In this document: positions 19,540 to 29,560 of the stretch, piece after piece
Layout of the letters: each line of letters opens with the position of its first letter
How positions within the stretch are numbered: position 1 is the first letter of the stretch
Assembly: GCA_027493935.1 (NCBI GenBank)
Contig: JAOSJV010000012.1
Span: 310,001-374,000 of the forward strand
Origin: Burkholderiales bacterium
Lineage (GTDB): Bacteria > Pseudomonadota > Gammaproteobacteria > Burkholderiales > SG8-39
Direction of reading: 5' to 3'
DNA: 64,000 bases
Position numbers and translations under genes: made by a program
Notes under the pieces: model-generated
What the model was told of the DNA's origin: nothing
Database searches by the model: none
The model's input: the letters and a program-made list of their open reading frames with translations, nothing else

Positions 19540-19617
19540 TCAGGCGGCGGGCATCCGCCAGCGCCAAGGCGCGTGGGAGGCCGCGAAAGAGGGGAAATGG
19601 CCGTTCCGGCGATTCAC
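19540..19617 (-). CDS. Candidate trp leader peptide upstream of trpG
   Basis: A 25-residue GTG-started ORF ends PWRWRMPAA, with two Trp codons close to the stop. This placement is what ribosome-mediated attenuation needs. A TAATAAT box at 19630-19624 just upstream could be a -10, which would make the transcript nearly leaderless; no Shine-Dalgarno is seen. The 3' half is conserved in a second copy at 22517-22585 (ending PWRWRKPAA), while the N-terminal parts differ. I cannot fold a convincing terminator with a U-tract between its stop and the trpG ATG, so the mechanism is open. Confidence 0.5.
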   Translation of the reverse strand: MNRRNGHFPSFAASHAPWRWRMPAA

Positions 19618-19705
19618 GCCGCGATTATTACACCGCCGGACACGGCTGGCCACTCCCCCGCCGTCCGGTCGGTCGAATTCGGGGCCGTTTCGGTCCGCAG
19701 GGAGC

Positions 19706-21776
19706 TCAGCCGGGGCGCGGACGCGTCCCGCCCTTGCACCACGTCACCCACATGGTGCGGTAGGCGTCCTCCAAGTTGCGCGCGAAGCGGCCGGCATCCA
19801 TGACCGGCGAGGCCGCCATCCGGTTACGCATTCCGGCCCGTAGCTCAGCGAGCCGGAACGCGTCTCGAGCCAGTGCCGCGGCGATGTCGACGTACTCGTC
19901 CGGGGTCTCGGCGACGAGCGCGCCGAGACCGATCGCGTGCAGCAGGCTCGCCCCGCCGCGCGAAGAGGCAGTTTCGCCGGCGAGCGTCACCACGGGCACG
20001 CCCATCCACAGCGCATGGCAAGTCGTCGTCCCGCCCGTGTAGGGAAACGGATCCAGGACGACGTCCGCCGCACCATGCAGCCTCAGGTAATCCAGGAACG
20101 GCTGCCGGTCGTGCAGCTCGATTCGCTCGGGCGCCACGCCGTGCTGAGCGAAGCGCGCACGGAACTCGTCGCGGATGGAGTCGAGTCCGCGCCAGGCGAT
20201 GAGCAGTCGAGACTCCGGTATCCGGTACGAGCAGGCGACTCCATAGCTCGATCACCGGCGGTCCGATCTTGGCGAGGCTGGAGAACGCTGCGAAAGTGAC
20301 GTGGCCCGTCCTCTTGCTTGGGGGCTCCTCGACCGGCGGGGAATCTGCCGGCGCCTCGTAGCACCATTGGCTGTGCGGTAGCCGCACCAGTCGTTCACTG
20401 TGAAAAGCCTCCAGCATTCCATCCGGACTGGCGCGGGGGTCGGTGATGCGGTAGTCCATTTCCGGTATGCCAGTGGTATTCACGTAACCGAGCCAAGTTA
20501 CCTGCACCGGCGCGGGCTTTCGCGCGAACGCGCCCAAACGGCTGCCGGCAGTATGCCCGCTCAGGTCCACCAGTATGTCGATCTGGTACGACGGACCAAA
20601 TCGCTCAACGCTTCATCCGACAACGCGGCGCATTCCCGCCAGCGATCGGCATAGCCCCTTCAGGCGCGCTGTCACGCCGTCCGCGTCGTAGTTGCTGTGG
20701 TAGCAGGTCAACTCGAAGCGGTCGTGGTCATGGCTCGCGAGCACGGGCGCTATGAACCGACCGACCGGATGATCGCGGAAATCGGCCGAGACATAGCCGA
20801 TTCTGAGCTTGCGGTTCGGGTCCGGAGCGTTGCGGTGCGGCTCCGGTTTGGCAGGCCGGTAGAACCGGCGTGAGAATGCCCGGTGCTCGGCGCAGATGTC
20901 GGCGGGTCGTCGGCCGGCGATGTGGTTGAGGGCGAAGAGCAGGGCCGAGTGAGCGTCGTGCAGGTCCGCCTTCAGGGCGAGTGCTTCACGGTAGCATTGC
21001 TCGGCGGCCTCGGCCTTGCCCGTTCGCAGCAGCACGTTCCCGAGATGCAGCCGTGCCCGCGCGAAATCCGGCTCAAGCGCGAGCACTCTGCGGCAGGAAC
21101 GTTCGGCATCCGCCAACTGGCCCGTTTCCAGAAGGATTTTCCCGAGCCCGAGCCGCGCCTCGGCGTAGTCGGGGTCCAGCGCGAGCGCGCGCTCGAAGCT
21201 TTGACGCGCGTCGTCCGGCCGCCCGAGATCGCGCAGTACGTTGCCAAGGTTCAAGTGGGCCACCGCGCGCTTCGGGTCGAGGGATATGGCCTCTCGGTAG
21301 CACTGTTCGGCCTCTTCCGATCTACGGAGCTTCCGCAGGACCGCGCCGAGGTTGATTCGCGCATTGAGGTGCCCGGGGTCGAGCGCCAGCGCCCGGCGAA
21401 GGCTTCGCTCGGCGTCCTTCAACCGGTCGAGCCCGCTGAGCGCGTTGCCGAGATTGCTGTGGGCCTCGGCAAGATCGGGCTTGAGCGAGACTGCCCTGCG
21501 AAAGCATTTTTCCGCCTCCGCGTTCCGCCCGAGCATTCCGTACGCGCTTCCGAGCGTATTCAGGAGGATTGCGTTTCTCGGTTGAAGGCGCGAAGCCCGC
21601 TCCAGCAGGCCGGCCGCCATCTCGGGCTGGCCGAGCTCGCTCTCGATCGTGCCGAGCAGATGCAGGACCTCCGGATCGGTCGGATTCGTCGCCAGGATCT
21701 GCCGACACATCGTCTGGGCCTCGAGCAGTCGGCCCGCTTGAAGGTGCTGCACGGCAGTTCCGATCGGGCTTCGCAT
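19706..21776 (-). CDS. TPR protein with GT41/OGT-like domain, second copy (three frameshifts)
   Basis: About eight TPR units (residues roughly 1-290, repeats such as ALALDPDYAEARLGLGKILL) are followed by the GT41 domain: [35 protein letters not shown] and DPFPYTGGTTTCHALWMG. The reading frame breaks at 20651 (extra base; restored text LADRWRECAALSDEALSDL), near 20587 (missing base) and near 20224 (extra base). Corrected, it would be about 690 residues. The ATG at 21776 is preferred over the upstream TTG. It is a divergent paralog of the 10001-12268 gene, inserted between trpG and a relic of the trpG 5' region. The acceptor is unknown. Confidence 0.82.
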
Positions 21777-22257
21777 CCGAACATCCAAGACTTTGGACGC
21801 GCGATCTTACCGGACCCGGACTGTCGGCGGCCTGTCGAGCGCCGAATGCCGAAAGCCGTCGAGCACACGACTCGCTGATCGGGAGCGCCCGACGCCGGGC
21901 TCGCACCCACGCGACAACCTCCTACGACCCTTCGAGCGCCCGGGAACGTGCGCCTCGCGCGCCTTTCAGGCGTCGCACGCCGCGCGCTGAGCGGCCCGAA
22001 CCGAGTGACCTGCGGTCTGCCGAGCTTCGCGTGTCGCCCTGCGGCGGCGCGATCGCGAACGCGTCCGTCGATCGGTACATCGTCCAGCCCCGCGGGGCTG
22101 GCCGAGCGGGGCGGCAAGGGAATAATCGGCCCCGAGGACCACGCCCCATCGGCCGCCGCACGAGGGGACCACGCTTGCCAAGCGTCGGGTCTGGCGGAAA
22201 GCGCTTCCGGCGGGACCTCCGCGCGCTGGAAGACGTGTTCGAGGGAGCTCCGACCCC
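21777..22257. other. About 480 bases without a recognisable gene
   Basis: Between the second TPR/OGT gene and the trpG relic I see no conserved protein, RNA or repeat on either strand. Open frames here have no family resemblance. It is probably insertion-junction DNA or promoter space for the TPR gene. Confidence 0.5.
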
Positions 22258-22359
<102 letters not shown>

Positions 22360-22516
22360 CGCCGCGTCGCTCCTGCGGCGCTGCGCGGCCGGTGCGACGG
22401 TGTCGTCGCGGCGGCGCGCGGGTGCGCCGGTCATCTGTTGGAGTCGATCGCTCCGGAGGCAGGCGCGCCTGCGGGGCTCGGTTCGCCGATCGCGGCTCGG
22501 CGGGGCGCGTGTGGAC

Positions 22517-22585
22517 TCAGGCGGCAGGCTTGCGCCAGCGCCAGGGGGAGAAGCGAAGACCGAAGAGCGGAGATGCCGGATACAC
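22517..22585 (-). CDS. Second copy of the trpG leader peptide ORF
   Basis: A 22-residue GTG-started ORF ends PWRWRKPAA. Upstream CAATAATCG...GGCGTG and downstream CTGGCGCTGGCG...GCCGCCTGA blocks match the 19540-19617 copy, while the middle differs. It now precedes only the trpG relic. Conservation of the Trp-Arg-Trp-Arg tail and stop supports the leader interpretation for both copies. Confidence 0.45.
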   Translation of the reverse strand: MYPASPLFGLRFSPWRWRKPAA

Positions 22586-22665
22586 GCCACCGATTATTGC
22601 GGGATTCGGCCGGGCCGGCAAGCCCGCCCCGCGGCAGCGCCGGGGCCGCGCCGGCGGCGCGGCGT

Positions 22666-22999
22666 TCAGGCCACCGCGTCGAGCGGGGTCGCCTCGCGTT
22701 CGATTGCCCTGCCATGCTCGCGCTGCGCGACCTCGAGGTCGTACTGCGCCTGAAGGTTGAGCCACGTTTGCGCGTCGGTGCCGAATACGCGAGCTAGCCG
22801 CAATGCCGTGTCCGCAGTGATCGATCGCATGCCGGCGCAGATCTCGTCGACGCGGCGCTGCGGAACGCCCATCGCCTTCGCCACCCGGTAGCGCGACAAT
22901 CCCATGGGCTCGATGAAGTCGTGCAGCAGCACGCCGCCCGGATGTACCGGCGCGAGCCGGCGGCCGGTCGCGAATTCCCCGGAAGTCCGCAGCCTTCAT
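22666..22999 (-). CDS. HigA-type XRE antitoxin, module 1 (frameshifted)
   Basis: A helix-turn-helix protein of the HigA/VapI addiction family: PVHPGGVLLHDFIEPMGLSR, then the HTH RVAKAMGVPQRRVDEICAG and ITADTALRLARVFGTDAQTW. The true start is the ATG at 22999 (MKAADF). The frame breaks in the CCCC run at 22977-22980, where one more base joins the N-terminal codons to EFATGRRLAPVHPGG. It lies downstream of its toxin gene. HigA proteins neutralise HigB and repress the shared promoter; a palindrome in that promoter (23332-23346) is a plausible site. Confidence 0.85.
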
Positions 23000-23038
23000 T
23001 GAGTCACGCCTGATCGCCATCGGTCAATCCTCTCGCCA

Positions 23039-23321
23039 TCAGTGATAGTCGACGATCTCCACGTTCCACGCGTGGCCGTCCGTCCAGTCGAAGCAGATCC
23101 GCCACTGGTCGTTGATGCGGATGCTCCATTGCCCCTTGCGGCCCCCCCTTCAGCGCTTCGAGCCGGTTGCCCGGAGGCGCGCGCAGGCTGTCCAAGCGGG
23201 CAGCCGCATCGATCAGCTTGAGCTTCCTACGGGCGGCCGCCTGGATCGTTCTCGGGAACCCGTGGACCTCGTAGCCCTCGAACACCGCGGCGGTGACCTT
23301 GTCCCGGAACGTCCTGATCAC
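23039..23321 (-). CDS. HigB-type (RelE-fold) toxin, module 1 (frameshifted)
   Basis: About 93 residues after correction. It starts GTG-ATC (MIRTFRDKVTAAVFEG) and ends VEIVDYH, the family C-terminus. The seven-C run at 23142-23148 has one base too many; six restore LEALKGGRKGQWSIRINDQW. HigB toxins cleave mRNA in the ribosomal A site. The promoter predicts transcription starting near this GTG, so translation may be leaderless. Toxin-first order is standard for higBA. Confidence 0.85.
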
Positions 23322-23327
23322 CGGCAA

Positions 23328-23356
23328 ATGCTACCGCTTTGCGGTACTATCGTCAA
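23328..23356 (-). promoter_or_regulatory. Promoter and operator palindrome of HigBA module 1
   Basis: On the minus strand TTGACG (23356-23351) and TAGCAT (23333-23328) are 17 bases apart. The spacer holds TACCGC-TTT-GCGGTA (23332-23346), a perfect 6-bp inverted repeat positioned where a HigA dimer would block polymerase. Confidence 0.65.
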
Positions 23357-23501
23357 GCGATATGCGAGACCGTCGCCGCCCGGCATGCGCCGGGTTAACA
23401 TGGCGCCGGCTGCGCGCGAGACGTCGGCCGGCCGTGCCACACCCCCATGTGCGCGACGTCCGCCGCACCCATGACAGGCAAGATGGGCGCTCGAGCACCG
23501 C

Positions 23502-24281
23502 ATGAGGACGGTATTGACGAAGCGAGAAATCCACCGCGAGGCGCTCGCCCTGCGCGACGCAGGCAAGCTCTTCCGGCGGGGCGACCCCGAGCTCGAGGAC
23601 GTCTTCGCCGGGAGCATCGACCGCTTCTGCGACATCGCGCACCGCCTGCGGGACTGCCGCCGGGTGCTCGACGTCGGCGCCGGCCACGGCATCCTCGCCG
23701 CGCTGCTCGACGCGCTCGGGCACGAATGCACGGCGCTCGATTTCGTCGACCAGACCGCGTGCTATCCGGAGGTCTACCGCGCGCGGCCGATCGCGTTCCA
23801 GGTGTGCAACGTCGAGGTCGATCCGCTACCCTTCCCCGACGAGTGCTTCGACGCCGTGGTCTGCTGCCAGGTCCTGGAGCACTTCACCCATTCGCATCTG
23901 CCGCTCGTGCGCGAGGTGCGGCGCGTGCTGCGGCCGGGCGGGATCTTCGAGGTCGACGTGCCGAACGCGGCGAGCTTCCGCAACCGCAGCCGGATGCTGC
24001 GCGGCAAGCACATCACGTTCGACTACCGCGAGCACTACCTGCACGCGCAGCCGATCCTGTACAAGGGCATGTCCTTCTACCCGGACCGTCACAACCGCGA
24101 GTTCACGCGCGACGAGCTGCGCCTCCTGCTCGAGGAGGCCGGCTTCCGCGACGTCGAGGTGGCGTTCCTCAAGTCGCGGCGCCACCGCACGGGCGCGCAT
24201 CGCGCGCTGAGCCCGCTCACGGCGCTGCGCGACGCTGTACCGAGCCTGCGCAAGTCGCTGATCGCGTTCGCACGGAAATGA
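23502..24281 (+). CDS. Class I SAM-dependent methyltransferase
   Basis: A 259-residue protein. Motif I VLDVGAGHGILAALL (about residue 53), acidic motif II FDAVVCCQVLEHF and the VLRPGGIFEVDVPNAASF segment are those of UbiE/Methyltransf_11-type enzymes. The next gene, an O-antigen ligase, overlaps it by four bases (ATGA), so the two are coupled. This points to methylation in surface glycan assembly, such as chain capping or sugar modification; the substrate is not determined. Confidence 0.82.
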   Translation: MRTVLTKREIHREALALRDAGKLFRRGDPELEDVFAGSIDRFCDIAHRLRDCRRVLDVGAGHGILAALLDALGHECTALDFVDQTACYPEVYRARPIAFQVCNVEVDPLPFPDECFDAVVCCQVLEHFTHSHLPLVREVRRVLRPGGIFEVDVPNAASFRNRSRMLRGKHITFDYREHYLHAQPILYKGMSFYPDRHNREFTRDELRLLLEEAGFRDVEVAFLKSRRHRTGAHRALSPLTALRDAVPSLRKSLIAFARK

Positions 24282-25546
24282 GCGCCGCCTTCACCGCGCG
24301 CGCGTCGATCGCGGCGGGCTGGATCGCCGCGGCGATGGGCGCGTCGATCCCGGTCTCGGTCGCGAGCGACAACGCGCTGCTCGGGCTGCTGCTCGGGCTG
24401 TGGGCGCTCGCCGGCGGGCCGCGCCGGAGCTGGGAGGCGCTGCGGGCAAGCCGGGCGGCACAGCTCGCGCTCGGACTGCTTGCGCTGCTCGGTCTCGGCG
24501 CGCTCTGGGCGGAGGTGCCGGCCGGCGAGCGCCTCGCCACGCTGTGGAAGTACCGGGAGCTTGCGCTCATCGTCATCCTGCTGCCGCTCTTCGCCGATCC
24601 CCGGGTGCGGCGCCAGGGCCTGGTTGCGCTCTGCGCCGCGGTGATCGTGTCGGTACTGATCAGCTACCTGCTGCACTTCGGGCTCGCGCCGGGCGGCGGC
24701 GTGTTCAAGGGCGGGCCGGCGGACCCGTACGTCTTCAAGCTGCGCATCACCCACAACTTCCTCGCGGTGTTCGGGGCCTTCGTGCTCGCGGCGGCGGCGC
24801 TGCGCGCCCGGCCGCCGTGGCAGAGGGCCGTGCTCAGCCTGCTCGCGCTCGCGTGCGTGCTGAACGTCGTGCTGCTGGTGCAGGGGCGCACGGGTTACGT
24901 CGTGCTCGCCGGCCTGGTGACCTATGCGTTCGCGGCGCGGCTCGGCTGGAAGGGCGTGATCGCGGGCGCGGGGCTCGTCGGGGCCCTCGGCCTCGCCGCG
25001 TTCTATGGCTCGAACGCGTTCCACGATCGCGTCGTCCAGACCTGGCACGAAGCGGAGGCAGCCCGCGACGATCCGGCGGCGCCGACCTCGGTCGGGCTCC
25101 GGCTCCAGTTCTACCGCACGAGCGCCGAGATCGTCCGCGACCACCCGTTCCTCGGGGTAGGCACCGGCGGATTCGCTGAGGCATACGCCGAGCGGGTGCG
25201 CGGCACCGCGATGGAGCCGACGCGCAATCCGCACAACGAGTACCTGCTGCTCGCGAGCCACGTGGGCCTCGGCGGGCCGCTGCTCTTCGTGCTGCTGCTC
25301 GGCGCGCTGTGGCGCGCCTGCGGCCGCCTGCCGAAACGCAGCCTCGAGCGTGAGGTCGGCCAGGCGATGGTGATCGCGATGGCGCTCGGCTGCGTCTTCA
25401 ACGCCTTCCTGCTCGATCACACCGAGGGGCTGGTCTTCGCGTGGGTGAGCGCGCTCGCGCTCGGCGCCCGGCTGGACCGCGCTGCTACTTCGGCCGAGTC
25501 GCAGCCCAGCGAAGAGCTGCGTCACCGCGCATCAGGTGCGAGATAG
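24278..25546 (+). CDS. O-antigen ligase / polymerase family membrane protein
   Basis: A 422-residue polytopic protein with about ten to twelve hydrophobic segments. The Wzy_C signature spans the large periplasmic loop, with GRTGYVVLAG, the PFLGVGTGGFAEAY motif and the NPHNEYLLLASHVGLGG motif carrying the conserved His. Family members join O-polysaccharide to lipid A-core, polymerise glycans, or glycosylate pilins at the periplasmic face. It is coupled to the upstream methyltransferase and ends convergently, overlapping the higA2 end by 15 bases. WaaL, Wzy and PglL-like roles cannot be separated from sequence alone. Confidence 0.85.
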   Translation: MSAAFTARASIAAGWIAAAMGASIPVSVASDNALLGLLLGLWALAGGPRRSWEALRASRAAQLALGLLALLGLGALWAEVPAGERLATLWKYRELALIVILLPLFADPRVRRQGLVALCAAVIVSVLISYLLHFGLAPGGGVFKGGPADPYVFKLRITHNFLAVFGAFVLAAAALRARPPWQRAVLSLLALACVLNVVLLVQGRTGYVVLAGLVTYAFAARLGWKGVIAGAGLVGALGLAAFYGSNAFHDRVVQTWHEAEAARDDPAAPTSVGLRLQFYRTSAEIVRDHPFLGVGTGGFAEAYAERVRGTAMEPTRNPHNEYLLLASHVGLGGPLLFVLLLGALWRACGRLPKRSLEREVGQAMVIAMALGCVFNAFLLDHTEGLVFAWVSALALGARLDRAATSAESQPSEELRHRASGAR

Positions 25547-25858
25547 CGAATCACCTCTGCGGAACTCGTCGACCTTCCACGGCTTGATCTTGTCGAGCTT
25601 CTTGCCCAGCACGCGTGCCGCGACCTCGGTGTCGTGCGCGGCCTGGGCGCGCAGCCAGTAGCCGTTCGACAGGCCGAAGAACCGGCACAGGCGCAGGTCG
25701 GTGTCGGCGGAGATCGCGCGCTTGCCGGCCACGATCTCGCCGATGCGTTGCGCCGGCACGCCGATCTCCTTCGCCAGCCGGTACTGGCTGAGCCCCATTG
25801 GCTTCAGGAACTCCTCCCGCAGGAGCTCGCCAGGCGTTACGGGTTTGAGCTTGCGCAT
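25532..25858 (-). CDS. HigA-type XRE antitoxin, module 2
   Basis: A 108-residue protein. VTPGELLREEFLKPMGLSQY precedes an HTH (RLAKEIGVPAQRIGEIVAG) and AISADTDLRLCRFFGLSNGYW, a standard HigA layout. The ATG at 25858 has GGAG 9 bases upstream; an in-frame GTG two codons earlier is possible. The frame is intact, unlike module 1. It is 12 bases downstream of its toxin gene and overlaps the O-antigen ligase 3' end on the other strand. Confidence 0.92.
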   Translation of the reverse strand: MRKLKPVTPGELLREEFLKPMGLSQYRLAKEIGVPAQRIGEIVAGKRAISADTDLRLCRFFGLSNGYWLRAQAAHDTEVAARVLGKKLDKIKPWKVDEFRRGDSLSRT

Positions 25859-25870
25859 CCTCACACTCCG

Positions 25871-26149
25871 TCAGTGATAGTCCACGATCTCGACGCCCTC
25901 CGTCCCGGTATCGGTCCAGCGGAAGCACACGCGGAACTGGTCGTTCACGCGGATGCTGTCCTGGCCGGCGCGATCGCCCCGCAGGGCCTCCAGCCGGTTC
26001 CCGGGCGGGACACGCAGATCGTCCAGACGGACTGCGATCTCCAGCTGCCGTCGCTTGCGTCGCGCCACGCTCGCAATGCCCTCGAACCGCCGGACTCGCT
26101 CGCCTCGCGCGCGGGCCCGGGTGTCGGCGCACTTGAACGTCTGGATCAC
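25871..26149 (-). CDS. HigB-type (RelE-fold) toxin, module 2
   Basis: A 92-residue protein starting GTG-ATC (MIQTFKCADTRARARGERVRRF). PPGNRLEALRGDRAGQ and DQFRVCFRWTD follow, and it ends EGVEIVDYH. It resembles module 1 toxin throughout, but the two are clearly diverged, so they are not a recent duplication. It is co-transcribed with the antitoxin downstream from a promoter with a spacer palindrome at 26158-26186. Confidence 0.93.
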   Translation of the reverse strand: MIQTFKCADTRARARGERVRRFEGIASVARRKRRQLEIAVRLDDLRVPPGNRLEALRGDRAGQDSIRVNDQFRVCFRWTDTGTEGVEIVDYH

Positions 26150-26157
26150 CGATCGCG

Positions 26158-26186
26158 GTAGTAACGCGGCGCGTGATTCACGTCAA
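26158..26186 (-). promoter_or_regulatory. Promoter and operator palindrome of HigBA module 2
   Basis: On the minus strand TTGACG (26186-26181) and TACTAC (26163-26158) are 17 bases apart. The palindrome CGTGA-T-TCACG (26172-26182) overlaps the spacer and the -35. The architecture matches module 1. The short gap from here to the bioA stop holds nothing else. Confidence 0.6.
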
Positions 26187-26261
26187 GCGTGACTAGTGAT
26201 CAAGATCCACCCGGCCGCGGCCCCGCTCGCATCGGAGCCTTGCCAGCGACGAGGCGCAGGC

Positions 26262-27569
26262 TCAGGAGCCGAGCACCTCCTCGACCACTCCGACAATCCA
26301 CTCGAAGTCGTCGGGCTCGATGACGTAGGGCGGCATGAGATAGACCGTCGCGCCGAGCGGTCGCAGCAGCAGACCCCGCGCGAGCGCGGCTTCGAACGCG
26401 CGGCGCGGGAAATCGGGCGGCGCGTCGGCGACGTCGAACGCCCAGATCATGCCGCGGTGGCGGAAGTGGCGTGCGCGCGGGTGCGCGGCGACCGGCGCGA
26501 GCGCCGCGGTGAACCGCGCGGCCTTGGCCGCGTTCGACGCGAGCACGTCCTCCTCGGCGAAGAGGTCGAGCACCGCGAGCGCCGCGCGGCAGGCGAGCGG
26601 GTTGCCGGTGTACGAGTGCGAGTGCAGGAAGCCGCGCGCGACCTCCTCGTCGAGGAAGGCGCCGTACACGCGGTCGGTCGCGAGCACCGCGGAGAGCGGC
26701 AGGTAGCCGCCGGTGAGCCCTTTCGAGAGGCAGACGATGTCCGGCGCGACGCCCGCCTGCTCGCACGCGAAAAGCGTCCCGGTGCGGCCGAAGCCGGTCA
26801 TGATCTCGTCGGCGATGAGCAGCACGTCGTAGCGGTCGCAGAGCGCGCGCGCGATCCGCAGGTACTCCGGGTCGTGCATGACCATGCCCGCGGCGCCCTG
26901 CACCAGCGGCTCCACAATCAGCGCGGCGGTGCTGGCGTGGTGCTCGGCGAGGTGCGCCTCGAGCGCCTGCGCCGCCCGCCGGCCGACGTCTGCCGCCGTC
27001 TCGCCCGGCGCGGCGGCGCGCGCGTCCGGGCTCGCCACCGTGCGGCAGCGCATCAGCAGCGGATCGTAGGTGTCGCGGTAGAGCGCGACACCGGTCACCG
27101 AGAGGGCGCCCAGCGTCTCGCCGTGGTAGCTGCCCTCGAGCGCGACGAACCCGGTCTTCCCGTCCCGCCCGCCGTTGCGCCAGAAGTGGAAGCTCATCTT
27201 GAGCGCGATCTCGACCGCCGCGGAGCCGTCGCTCGCGTAGAAGCAGTGGCCGAGGCTTCCGGGAACGAGCGCGGCGAGCCGCTCGGCGAGCTCGACCGCC
27301 GGTGCGTGCGTGCAGCCGGCGAGCATCACGTGCTCGAGGCGGCCGAGCTGATCGGCGACCGCGGCGCCGATGCGCGGGTGGCAGTGGCCGAAGAGGTTCG
27401 TCCACCACGAGCTGATGCCGTCGAAGATGCGCCGGCCGTCGTGGTCGACGAGCCACGGCCCCTCGCCGCGCGCGACCGGGACGAGCGGCAGGCGCTCCTG
27501 CAGCCGCATCTGAGTGCAGGGGTGCCACACGGCGCGCAGACTGCGCGAACGTAGCGCGTCGTTGCTCAT
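26262..27569 (-). CDS. bioA: Adenosylmethionine-8-amino-7-oxononanoate aminotransferase
   Basis: The 435-residue PLP enzyme converts KAPA to DAPA in biotin synthesis using SAM as amino donor. HPCTQM near the N-terminus, DGISSWWTNLFGHCHP, the DEIMTGFGRTG motif and the PLP lysine in LSKGLTGGYLPLSAV are all present. The SSWW pattern distinguishes BioA from other class III transaminases. It overlaps bioD by four bases (ATGA) and is the last gene of bioF-bioD-bioA. Confidence 0.97.
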   Translation of the reverse strand: MSNDALRSRSLRAVWHPCTQMRLQERLPLVPVARGEGPWLVDHDGRRIFDGISSWWTNLFGHCHPRIGAAVADQLGRLEHVMLAGCTHAPAVELAERLAALVPGSLGHCFYASDGSAAVEIALKMSFHFWRNGGRDGKTGFVALEGSYHGETLGALSVTGVALYRDTYDPLLMRCRTVASPDARAAAPGETAADVGRRAAQALEAHLAEHHASTAALIVEPLVQGAAGMVMHDPEYLRIARALCDRYDVLLIADEIMTGFGRTGTLFACEQAGVAPDIVCLSKGLTGGYLPLSAVLATDRVYGAFLDEEVARGFLHSHSYTGNPLACRAALAVLDLFAEEDVLASNAAKAARFTAALAPVAAHPRARHFRHRGMIWAFDVADAPPDFPRRAFEAALARGLLLRPLGATVYLMPPYVIEPDDFEWIVGVVEEVLGS

Positions 27570-28377
27570 GCCCGGGTCACCACCTCGAGCAGCGTCGTGA
27601 GGTCCAGCAGGCGCGCCACTGCGTCGTGGCCCGGATGCGCCGATGCATTGCTGATCATGTCATCCGCATCCGGCGTGCCCTCGAGCGGGCTCGGCCTGGA
27701 TTCCGGCTTTCGCGGGAATGACGACCTTGCGTGGAGACGCCCGAGATGCGGTATGGTGCCGAGCAGAGGCACCTCGAGCCGCGACTTCAGCGTTGCGACG
27801 TTCTCTTCGAAGCACGCCATCGCCGGATCGATCCGGTTCGCGACCCAGCCGGCGAGCGCGAGCCCGCGCGCGGCGATCGCCTCGGCGCTGAGCAGCGCGT
27901 GATTGACGCAGCCCAGGCGCATGCCCACGACGAGCACGACGGGCAACCGCAGCGTCTGCGCGAGATCGGCGCCGTCCACGGCAGCGTCCCGATCGTCGCA
28001 GAGCGGAACGCGGAATCCGCCGGCGCCTTCGACGACGACGGCGTCGCTCGTCGCGCGGAGCTCCGCGAACGCGCGCGCGATCGGCGCGAGCGCGATGCGC
28101 ACTCCTTCGCTGCGCGCGGCGATGGCCGGCGCAACCGCCGCGCGCAGCGCGAACGGGTTGACGAGCGCGCGCGGGGCGCGGACCGAGGCCGCCTGCATCA
28201 GCGTCTCGGCGTCCTCGCTCACCCACGCGTCGCCGCGCGCGACCAGTCCCGCGGCGACCGGCTTCATGCCGACGACGCGGCGCCCGGAGGCGGCGAGCGC
28301 CGCGACGAGCGCCGCGGCGACGAGCGTCTTGCCGACGCCGGTGTCGGTCCCGGTGACGAAGAGGTCGGCGCGCGGCG

Positions 28378-28381
<4 letters not shown>
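27566..28381 (-). CDS. bioD: Dethiobiotin synthetase with in-frame repeat insertion
   Basis: The ATP-dependent carboxylase closes the ureido ring of dethiobiotin. The P-loop FVTGTDTGVGKT, the GMKPVAAG segment and VVEGAGGFRVPL are intact. It has 271 residues, longer than the usual 220-240. The excess lies near the C-terminus, where RSSFPRKPESRPSP is the translation of a REP-like palindrome at 27696-27724. The frame continues to LLDLTTLLEV, so the palindrome and flanks appear to have inserted without breaking the gene. It overlaps bioF and bioA by four bases on each side. Activity with this insertion is not certain. Confidence 0.93.
27696..27724. repeat. REP-like palindrome inside bioD
   Basis: CTGGATTCCGGC-TTT-CGCGGGAATGAC carries the same flanks and imperfect stem as the units at 16379, 34721 and 43938, but here it lies within a coding sequence. 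Confidence 0.75.
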
Positions 28382-29547
<1,166 letters not shown>

Positions 29548-29560
29548 GGCGGCGGAGTGC

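Noticed and set aside
19399-19803. A 134-codon plus-strand ORF upstream of trpG
   Set aside because: Low-complexity composition with no family signature. It overlaps the leader ORF and the end of the TPR/OGT gene on the other strand.
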